From positions 1-38,411 of the forward strand of contig JADGRC010000036.1 in the NCBI GenBank assembly GCA_017881245.1: a stretch of DNA of 38,411 nt, given 5' to 3'. Below the pieces are notes generated by a model, which did no database searches, had not been told where the DNA came from, and saw only the letters and a list, made by a program, of their open reading frames with translations. This stretch comes from Pseudomonadota bacterium (GTDB lineage Bacteria > Myxococcota_A > Polyangia > Fen-1088). Made by a program: the position numbers and the translations under genes. Of the stretch, positions 23,108-30,814 are shown one piece after another (position 1 is the stretch's first letter; each line of letters begins with the position of its first letter).

Positions 23108-26100
23108 TCAAAACAACAGCCCGATATTCACGTGCAGCACGCCGATCCTGGTATCGCCCGGCCCGGGATCGAGCGGCCAGGCCCAGGCGAAGCTCAGGTC
23201 ACCGATCGGAAGCTTGATGATGAGCGGCGCGATGCCAACGCCGTGCCGGAATTGGGCGGCTCCGAGGCCGTCGAAGGAATCCGCGACGACTCCGTTGTCC
23301 ATGAATATGGCGCCGTACCAGGGGACGCTGATGGGAAACTGCAGGTCGATGTTCTGCAGGAGGCGAAGGTTGCCTCCAATTGGGCGATACTGGACCTGTT
23401 GAACGTCGGTGTTGGTGGGAAACGTCACCACGTCGATGCGCGCGCGATCCAGCTTGAACCCGCGCAGGGTGGTATCGCCGCCCGCGTAAAATCGCTCGAC
23501 CTTGGGCAGCAGCGATTCGCCACCAAGAGGAAATCCCTGGTCGTAGCGGACGCTATGGCGCAACGACAACCACGACAGCAAAGGGATGACCACGGTGGAG
23601 CGGGCTCCCACCTTGATGAAGGACACGTCCGCATATCCGTACGACAGGCTGCGCGGCGCAAGCTCGGTTAGGGCCTCGATCTTGAAACCGCGTTCTGGCA
23701 CCAGGCGGTTGTCGAGACGCAACCACTGCAAATTCAGCGAAATACTGCCCACCGCCGTGCCCAGGGTAATGGATTGCTGGCGCTCTGTCGCGCCGGACAG
23801 CCTCAACAGGGGCTCGGTATGGGTTGTGTTTCGAAGGTTGTAATGGATGCCGGCGTCGACTCCCGGGTACATCTCGCGCGAAAACCCGATGGATCCGCCC
23901 CACGACCGGATATCGCCGAGCCGCGCTGTCGCCTGCTGAAAATACTGCCCGAGGATGTCGAAGCGAAACATCGTGCCCAAGAATCGTCGATCGAGAAAGG
24001 CGGCGTTCGCGCGAACCAATGACTGTCCCCACGACCCGGTCGACGTGAAATTCCAGCCGTGGCCCCATAAATTGCGATTGTCGTAGCCGATGCGGCCGTA
24101 GATCCCGACGGGGAATGACGAATCGGGCGGAGCCTGTTCCGTGGAAGCGCCGAACCCGAGGTGCAGAAGATTGAACTGTTCGTAACGTTCCTCGACCTCC
24201 ACCACCATGGGCACGACGGTCTGACCTTCGTCCTTGCCGGGAAAGCTGATAGGTGACGCGTTGTAGAATAATTGCAAGAAACCCAAGTTGCGTTGCCCGC
24301 GCTCGAACGCCGTCGTCGTCAAGTAGTCGCCCGAACGAATGGGAATCTGTTCGAGGATGGTCCGATCGGTTGTCACAAAGTTGCCGTGTACGAAGATGGG
24401 ACCCACACGGATTCGAGGACCAAGCTTTACCTTCCAGATGATCCGAACGGTGTTGCCCGCGCGCTCGACTTCTGCCTCGGCGGTGGCGACGGCATGACCT
24501 GCATCGCCGAGCAGCCGTTCCAGGTGCCGGCTGTCCGAACGCAACGAAGCGGGTCGCAGGGGATCGCCGGGACGTAGCGACAAACTGTCGCGCAGGAACG
24601 TCGGGTCGTAGGGGATGGGGCTCTTGTCGACGCTGCTGAATTCCACGGATCCGACGCGGACGAGCGGCCCCTCGTCGATCGTGAACCTGACGAACAAACC
24701 CGTCGCATCGCGCGAAACCGTCGCGGCGCCCGCCGCGGCCGCGCCAATCAGACCGAACGTTGCCCGGGAGGTCGAGATCTCACCCTTGGCCTGCGCGTCG
24801 GGGAAACCGCGACCGCGGTAGTAGTCCACCAAGCGCTCCGCATCCAACTCGATTTGCCGGGCCGTGACATATCCTCCGGAACCAAGCCCGATGTAACCGA
24901 GCCACGGAAACGGCCGCACGGTCACGATCTCGCCGAGCTCGTCGGACTTCTTGACGCTGTTGCCCACGAATTCGACCGCCCGCACCTTCAGCTCCGGCCC
25001 TTCGTCCACCTCGAACACGATCCGCTCTTCGTCCTCCGCGATCCGTTCTCGACGCCACGCCACCCGGGCGAAGAAGTGGCCGCGATCTTGGTAATAGCGT
25101 TGGATCGAGTCCGCGCTGTTGCCGACTTCGTAGTCGTCGTATGACCCGCGCTCGTTCAGCGTCAGCTGCTCGCGAAGCGTTGATGACGATTTATGTTGGT
25201 TACCCTCGAACGCCACCGAGATGCGCTTGTGCTCGTTGACCTGAATCGCCAGCGCCACGTTCTTGTTTCTTCGATCGAGGCTGCTGTCCGGGTCGAACGC
25301 GCCAGTAGCCCTCGCGCCCGGATAGCCGATTTCGTGATAGCGGTCGTTGACCTTGGCCAGATCGTCGCGCATGCGGCGCACCGTGAAGGGGGCGGCGACG
25401 ATCCAGAGCTTCTTCCAGTCCCATGCGCGGTGTCTGAAAGCCGGCTCGATCTCGGTGGCGGGCAGGGTCTTATTGCCGTTGATCGTGATGGGACCGATCG
25501 GATAGCCCGGGCCGCGATCGATGCGCACAGTGAGATCCACGGCGGCTGGCGCGGCTCCATGCGACGCCAGATCGATCCGGACATTGGCGTCGAAATACCC
25601 CTGGGAACGCAAAAATTGAACGACCTGCTGTCGTTCGTGCTCCATCGCCTCCTCGCGCTCCGGCCCCGGTAGCGGCAAGGCGCGCCCTGGTCGAATGCTG
25701 ATCCGTCGTGAAATTTCGTCCTGCTGAATGGTCGAGTTACCGGAGACGTAGATGTATCGAACACGGTCATAGGGACGCACGTGAACAGCAACCACCACGC
25801 CTTCCCGGCTTAAGCCTTCCCGGGCGGGGCGGACATCGACGATCGCGTTGTAACCGACGGTGTCCAACGCCTTGCGCACACGTGGAACTGTCCCGATGGG
25901 GGTTCCGATGCGATCCGCCGCGCCGGATTCGACAAGCCGGGATCCTTCAGGGAACGTCGCCCGCAATAGGGCGGTAAGCGAGCTCGATTCGTCGCCGGTT
26001 GCTCCATCCACTTCGAAGCGGACGATAATCGGAGCGTTCGCCGCGACCGGGTTGGGCGCTTCGGGAAGCGTGCTGGACTCGGGCTTGACGTCTCCGCTAG

Positions 26101-26233
26101 GGCTGGCGGAGGGCGGAGCGGGAGCCGGGGCAACGCTCGGCGCGGCTGACGGAGCATCGGCCGCGGAGAGCCGACCGGTAGACGAGATCGTGGCTATCAG
26201 GACGACGAGCCGGGTCTGAAGGATTCGGTTCAA
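23108..26233 (-). CDS. Omp85 outer-membrane protein with about seven POTRA domains (TamA/BamA-like)
   Basis: The protein has 1041 residues with a TTG start and no strong ribosome site. A signal peptide (about 1-25) and a Pro/Ala linker (26-66) come first. Consecutive POTRA-like units can be delimited at about 68-155, 157-240, 243-334, 336-411, 414-521, 524-606 and 607-682, each ending in a 'V.V.EGP'-type strand and restarting with 'V..I.V.GN'. The barrel spans about 685-1041 and has the Omp85 loop motif as 'TTLRGFK' and the C-terminal Phe recognised by BAM. It lies 24 bases after tamB on the same strand, which favours a TamA-like role over a housekeeping BamA. Family members insert or secrete outer-membrane proteins, or move lipids in concert with TamB. 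Confidence 0.88.
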   Translation of the reverse strand: MNRILQTRLVVLIATISSTGRLSAADAPSAAPSVAPAPAPPSASPSGDVKPESSTLPEAPNPVAANAPIIVRFEVDGATGDESSSLTALLRATFPEGSRLVESGAADRIGTPIGTVPRVRKALDTVGYNAIVDVRPAREGLSREGVVVAVHVRPYDRVRYIYVSGNSTIQQDEISRRISIRPGRALPLPGPEREEAMEHERQQVVQFLRSQGYFDANVRIDLASHGAAPAAVDLTVRIDRGPGYPIGPITINGNKTLPATEIEPAFRHRAWDWKKLWIVAAPFTVRRMRDDLAKVNDRYHEIGYPGARATGAFDPDSSLDRRNKNVALAIQVNEHKRISVAFEGNQHKSSSTLREQLTLNERGSYDDYEVGNSADSIQRYYQDRGHFFARVAWRRERIAEDEERIVFEVDEGPELKVRAVEFVGNSVKKSDELGEIVTVRPFPWLGYIGLGSGGYVTARQIELDAERLVDYYRGRGFPDAQAKGEISTSRATFGLIGAAAAGAATVSRDATGLFVRFTIDEGPLVRVGSVEFSSVDKSPIPYDPTFLRDSLSLRPGDPLRPASLRSDSRHLERLLGDAGHAVATAEAEVERAGNTVRIIWKVKLGPRIRVGPIFVHGNFVTTDRTILEQIPIRSGDYLTTTAFERGQRNLGFLQLFYNASPISFPGKDEGQTVVPMVVEVEERYEQFNLLHLGFGASTEQAPPDSSFPVGIYGRIGYDNRNLWGHGWNFTSTGSWGQSLVRANAAFLDRRFLGTMFRFDILGQYFQQATARLGDIRSWGGSIGFSREMYPGVDAGIHYNLRNTTHTEPLLRLSGATERQQSITLGTAVGSISLNLQWLRLDNRLVPERGFKIEALTELAPRSLSYGYADVSFIKVGARSTVVIPLLSWLSLRHSVRYDQGFPLGGESLLPKVERFYAGGDTTLRGFKLDRARIDVVTFPTNTDVQQVQYRPIGGNLRLLQNIDLQFPISVPWYGAIFMDNGVVADSFDGLGAAQFRHGVGIAPLIIKLPIGDLSFAWAWPLDPGPGDTRIGVLHVNIGLLF

Positions 26234-26257
26234 GGTGGGGGATGTGGAAGATGTAAG

Positions 26258-29200
26258 TCACCTTCTTATCGCGAAATCCCACCTGAGTTCGAGGCTTGCG
26301 TTCAAAGGAGGGTTTTCGTTCAGACCCGGCTGCTGGGGAATCACCAGACGCTGGGCTCCGAGGCTGATCGTGATGTAGTCCCGTAACCATTGATCGAACT
26401 GCAGGGTCTGCCGCGCGTTGCCCTGGAATCCCTGCAGGGCCTCGAGCTGAAACTTGGTGTAACGGCTGATTCGCTTCGTCACGCGCCCCTCGAACCCGTC
26501 GGGGCCAACCGTCAAGCGGAGCTGCGCGCCCACCACACGTTCAAACGTGTCGCCGATTATGGGCTCCATCAGGTTGGCGATGGTGTCGCGCGTCGCCTGA
26601 CCCGCGATATCGAGCCCCGTGTTGACGTTGGCACCGATGGTCGGGCTTTGCGTCAGGCGGTCGCTGCCGGTCGAAGTGCGGCCGGTCAGAAGGAGAAACG
26701 CGGTCTGGTTACGATCGAGGCCATCCGATGTGGACAGGTCAATTTGCATTTCGCGTAAGGGCCCGTGGATATTCATGTCGACCAGGTGTTCGATGCCGGT
26801 CGCGTCCACGACGGGATTTTGCGCCTGAATCTGGATATCGGGCGTGTCGCCGTCAGCGACGGACTTGGTCTCGACGAATGTGATGTGGTTGACGTTCTGA
26901 ACGAGATCAAAGTCCCCGCGCAACAGCGGGATCCTGAATCGGCCGTCGGTGGGTCGCACGTCTCCCGCCAGCTTGGGTTCCGACAGGGTACCGCCCACGT
27001 GCAAGGCAACGTCGATGTGAATCTCCGGCGCGATGTTGTTCTGCACGACGAATGCGTCTCCGACGGTCCGCACGGTGAGATCCAACAGTAGGTTTTCCAG
27101 CAGGGGCTTTCCCTCGTAGAACGGTCGAACTGCCGATTCGTTCACCCGCGGGCTGAGGACAAGGTTGGACACCTTGAAATCCTGCACGTAGCGGCCCGCG
27201 ATGATGCGAACCTCTCCCCCCAGCTCGAACCCGTCATCCAGATCGCCTCCCAGATCCAGGTCAAACCCGAGATCGTTGATCTCGAAGCTTCCCGGACTAC
27301 GGTAGCTCAGCTGCTCGCCGTGCAACGGAAAATCCAAGCGTCCCAGCGTGAGCGGAACCAGGCTGCGAAGCTCCAGCCGCCCGGGACGCACCCCCGCCGC
27401 GCCGATAATCAGCCGACCCTGGTCGTCGATCAGGACGCTGACATCTCGCAACAAGACGCCCTCGTTCGTCACTTCAACGGCGCCGCTTTGTACCTCCACC
27501 AGCGTGCCCGTGTCCCTCATCCGAAAGGTGATGGTCCCAAGGCCCAACTGGGCGTTGAAGGTCGGATTGGTCAGTCGACCCTTCACGTCGGCTTTGATGC
27601 TGGCCCGACCCCGCGCCTCAGAAATGGATTCTCCGGCCAAGGTTGCCAGCAGCCGGGCGCTCACCTCTCCAGCCACGTGGGCATCCACGGACTCCGGCCG
27701 AAAACCCGCACCCAATGTCACGCGTCCGTCAATCTCGGTCGTTTGACCGTCGACGGCGATCGCCAATTTGCGAAGCTCGGCACCGTCCGGATCCAACGAG
27801 ATGACGCCCCCCGATAAGACAACGTCGGTATCAAAAGTTTTCGGACGCACGTGGATGGGGTCGTGAATCGCCAGGCTGCCGCGGAGGACCGGCTTGTCCA
27901 GGGTTCCCGCCACCGTGAGGGCGACGTCGAGATCGCCCGTGGCCTTGTCGACGATGTCGCGGGTGAACAACTGGATCAGCTCCAGATCGACGTGCCCGTC
28001 CAGTGCGCCGTCGATGGTTCGACCATCGAGAACGCCGGCAACGTGGAGGGCGCCCCCGTGGGTGGCGAGGTTCAGGTCAGCCAACGTCACGCGGTTCCCG
28101 ACGACGCGGACGTGCACGGGCTTGGTCGCCCGTAGGTCCAGGCGTTCGACCGTCGATTCACCCGGCACGGTCTCGGTCGTGTGCGCCATGGAAAACCACA
28201 GTTCATTCAAAAGGAGATCCGCAAGCAGCGGTTGGCCCGGCTCGACGTCCACTTGGCCCCGTCCCGAGGCGATGCCTTTTCCGTCACCGAGCGCAACCAA
28301 TTGGGGAAGGAATGCTTCCAGGACCAACTTGCTGAATTCGACGCTGGCGTGTGCCGCGACGCCGGCGGCCTTCTGCGCCAGGCGCGCATCAACGTGGAAG
28401 CGATCAAAGAAATCGCCTTGTACGGCGAGCGCCACGGCCCCGGTTGGCGCACCCGTCAGGTCCACCGAGTCGTCGGGGCGAACCTCGATTTGTCCGGTCC
28501 CCAGGCGAATTCCAAGCGCGGCCACGCCCGAAAGCAGGATGGTTCCCTTGACCAAAGGCCGCCGGATCGTTCCACCGACGTGCAGCTTTGCCCCTGCTTG
28601 TCCTTTGATCCCCAGGCCCGATTGGGCGATCTCGGGAAGCCCATCCAGGGACAGGCCGTCGAGCGTAACGTCCAGCGCCAGGGTCTGGTCCAACCCCGCG
28701 GTACCGCTGATATTCAAGACGCCGCCCGCGCTGCGTCCCAGGCGCAATTGGTTTATCGTTGCCGTTCGGCCGTCGAGCGCGACTTCGACGGGACCCAGCG
28801 TGAGGGCCTCGCCCGCGACGACGATCGGCTGACGCCCCGGAATCCGAACAGTACCCGACAGGGCGTCGACTGGCCCGTTGACGTGCAGTTCCAGCGCCAG
28901 GCGTCCAGACACGACGTCGCCGCCGGATGCGGCGCCGAGATCGATCTGCCGCGCGCTGACATCCATGTCGACGACCGGCACCTTCAGCATGCGGCGTGTG
29001 GTCTTCTCGTACAGGTGCACCGTGCCGCGCGCCCGGAACGAGCCGCCAAACAAGTTGTCCGAACCCAAATCAAGACGTGCCAAGCCGGCGTCCAGGCCGA
29101 ACTTGGCGCGCAGTTCCGGAACCACCCGCTTGCCGATGCCCAAGCCCGTCACCGTCGCCTCCCCGGAAGCCGTCGGCGAGGCGAGCGCACCGTCGATTTG

Positions 29201-30814
29201 GGCAGTGATGTGCGCTGTCTTGCCAAGGGGCGGCAGCCCCACGGAACCCAGTAAGCGCGCCAAGTCGTATGCCGCGAGATCCAGACCGAGCGCGACCGTT
29301 TGTCGCGCCAGCTTGACCTCGCCCGACGCCTGAGCCGTCGCTCCGCCGACCTCCACGAACAGCCCCGTCGTCTTGAAGCGCGATGGGGATGCGGTGGCCT
29401 CGCCATGGACGCGGATGGCCCTCGGCAACCCTTTGGCGTTACGCCGTTCGAGGGTCAGGTCTAGCCCGCGCAAAGCAACGGACTGGCCTGTCGGTCCCAG
29501 ATCAGCGTCCGCGTGTAGCTTGCCCTTCAAGTGACCGCCCGCGATCTCCCTTGCCTCCGCGGGGAGATACGAATCCGTTGTGAAGTCTTCGACCTTGACG
29601 TCCGCTACCAGTTTCGCCTTGTTGGCATCGAAGGTCGCACCCAGCACGAGTCGGCCTCCGCCTGGCGCGGACAAGCTGAAATCGCGAGCAACGATCTTCA
29701 TCGCGTCGCCGTCGAAACTCAGACCGAATCCGACCCCGAGGGCCCGGTAGGCACCGTACGCCACGTCCAGCCCCCCGAATCTTGCCGTCACTTTGAGCTT
29801 GGCGAACGTGTCGCGGAGATCCGCGACGGCGGTCGCGTCCTCGCCCGAGAGGGTCAAGCCCTCGATCTTCTTGCCCGCGACGACTTGGTTGAACGCATCG
29901 GTCGCATCGTGAAACTCGACGTGCAGATCGGCGCCCGGAATCGACGTGGCGCCATAGATGCCCGTGAAGGCCCCCTTGCCCACCAAAGACGTCTTTCCCG
30001 TCCGCGCTTCGCGCAGGTCGAGGAAGATGTCGTCGGGGTGTTCGCGCGTCGTCGCGACGCGGTTGATGACGACCTTGTCGAAAGGAAGCAGGTTGTCGTC
30101 CATGATGCGCAGCCATCCGCCGCCCTCCGCGATGATGGGTCCGGCGTCGAATCCGAAAATGGGATGTTTCGGATCAACTCCCGACTGGAGCAACGACGCG
30201 GAGACGCGCGCGTGACGAAGCTCCAGTCCCCACGCCCCGGGAAAATCGAAAATCACGTTCAGATCGCCCAGGTCCGCATTCACGATGTGAAAGAAACTGC
30301 CCGGGGCCTTTGGCGCACCTTCCGGGACAGTCGACGGCGATGGGCGAGGCGGTTGCTTCGGCTCCAGAGCGGCGATAAAGCCGATTCCGTCCGATTCGTT
30401 CATCTTGGCGAAACGCCAGGTGGCCTTTCCGACCTTGAGATCGTGGATCGAGAAGCTGCCCGCTAGCAGTGTCCGCAGTTTGACCCGGGCTTCCAGATGG
30501 GGCACGTCCAGGACAACAGTCCCCTCTGGATCGATGATCTTCAGCCCGTCGAGGCCGATGGGACTGGGCGCGTCGGTGATCAAATCGCCGAGCGCCCTCA
30601 GGCTCCAAACAACGCCACCGATCAACAGCTTGCCGCGATTCTGGGGCAGAGCGGCTTGGATGATGGCGCCGAGCCGCGGGCCCTGCAACACGACGGATGC
30701 CCCCAAAACGGCCGTCGCGACCAGCGCCACGAGGCCGCCGAGCGCGAGAACGACCACCTGACGGATCGCCTTGCTACGGCCTTGGGATCGAGGGCGAGAC
30801 ACGTCTATCTTCAA
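26258..30814 (-). CDS. tamB: TamB-like translocation/assembly module protein
   Basis: The protein has 1518 residues. An N-terminal signal anchor ('VVVLALGGLVALVATAVLGASVVL', about 20-43) is followed by more than 1000 residues of repeating beta-strand motifs ('...DG.LDL...', 'GTLDKPVLRGSLAIHDP'). The C-terminal DUF490/TamB domain has 'VGGTLSEPKLAGDVRPTDGRF', 'LLLTGRTS' and the final 'LELRWDFAIRR'. TamB/AsmA-like proteins form periplasm-spanning grooves linked to phospholipid or protein transport to the outer membrane. Start choice is uncertain: TTG at 30814, or GTG at 30802. Order on the strand is tamB then the Omp85 gene, the reverse of tamA-tamB in E. coli. It diverges from polA with essentially no intergenic DNA if the longest polA start is used. 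Confidence 0.9.
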   Translation of the reverse strand: MKIDVSRPRSQGRSKAIRQVVVLALGGLVALVATAVLGASVVLQGPRLGAIIQAALPQNRGKLLIGGVVWSLRALGDLITDAPSPIGLDGLKIIDPEGTVVLDVPHLEARVKLRTLLAGSFSIHDLKVGKATWRFAKMNESDGIGFIAALEPKQPPRPSPSTVPEGAPKAPGSFFHIVNADLGDLNVIFDFPGAWGLELRHARVSASLLQSGVDPKHPIFGFDAGPIIAEGGGWLRIMDDNLLPFDKVVINRVATTREHPDDIFLDLREARTGKTSLVGKGAFTGIYGATSIPGADLHVEFHDATDAFNQVVAGKKIEGLTLSGEDATAVADLRDTFAKLKVTARFGGLDVAYGAYRALGVGFGLSFDGDAMKIVARDFSLSAPGGGRLVLGATFDANKAKLVADVKVEDFTTDSYLPAEAREIAGGHLKGKLHADADLGPTGQSVALRGLDLTLERRNAKGLPRAIRVHGEATASPSRFKTTGLFVEVGGATAQASGEVKLARQTVALGLDLAAYDLARLLGSVGLPPLGKTAHITAQIDGALASPTASGEATVTGLGIGKRVVPELRAKFGLDAGLARLDLGSDNLFGGSFRARGTVHLYEKTTRRMLKVPVVDMDVSARQIDLGAASGGDVVSGRLALELHVNGPVDALSGTVRIPGRQPIVVAGEALTLGPVEVALDGRTATINQLRLGRSAGGVLNISGTAGLDQTLALDVTLDGLSLDGLPEIAQSGLGIKGQAGAKLHVGGTIRRPLVKGTILLSGVAALGIRLGTGQIEVRPDDSVDLTGAPTGAVALAVQGDFFDRFHVDARLAQKAAGVAAHASVEFSKLVLEAFLPQLVALGDGKGIASGRGQVDVEPGQPLLADLLLNELWFSMAHTTETVPGESTVERLDLRATKPVHVRVVGNRVTLADLNLATHGGALHVAGVLDGRTIDGALDGHVDLELIQLFTRDIVDKATGDLDVALTVAGTLDKPVLRGSLAIHDPIHVRPKTFDTDVVLSGGVISLDPDGAELRKLAIAVDGQTTEIDGRVTLGAGFRPESVDAHVAGEVSARLLATLAGESISEARGRASIKADVKGRLTNPTFNAQLGLGTITFRMRDTGTLVEVQSGAVEVTNEGVLLRDVSVLIDDQGRLIIGAAGVRPGRLELRSLVPLTLGRLDFPLHGEQLSYRSPGSFEINDLGFDLDLGGDLDDGFELGGEVRIIAGRYVQDFKVSNLVLSPRVNESAVRPFYEGKPLLENLLLDLTVRTVGDAFVVQNNIAPEIHIDVALHVGGTLSEPKLAGDVRPTDGRFRIPLLRGDFDLVQNVNHITFVETKSVADGDTPDIQIQAQNPVVDATGIEHLVDMNIHGPLREMQIDLSTSDGLDRNQTAFLLLTGRTSTGSDRLTQSPTIGANVNTGLDIAGQATRDTIANLMEPIIGDTFERVVGAQLRLTVGPDGFEGRVTKRISRYTKFQLEALQGFQGNARQTLQFDQWLRDYITISLGAQRLVIPQQPGLNENPPLNASLELRWDFAIRR

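Noticed and set aside
27894-29254. Long plus-strand ORFs (312 and 357 residues) opposite tamB
   Set aside because: They are antisense shadows of the TamB gene. Composition is Arg/Ser/Pro-rich with no domain.
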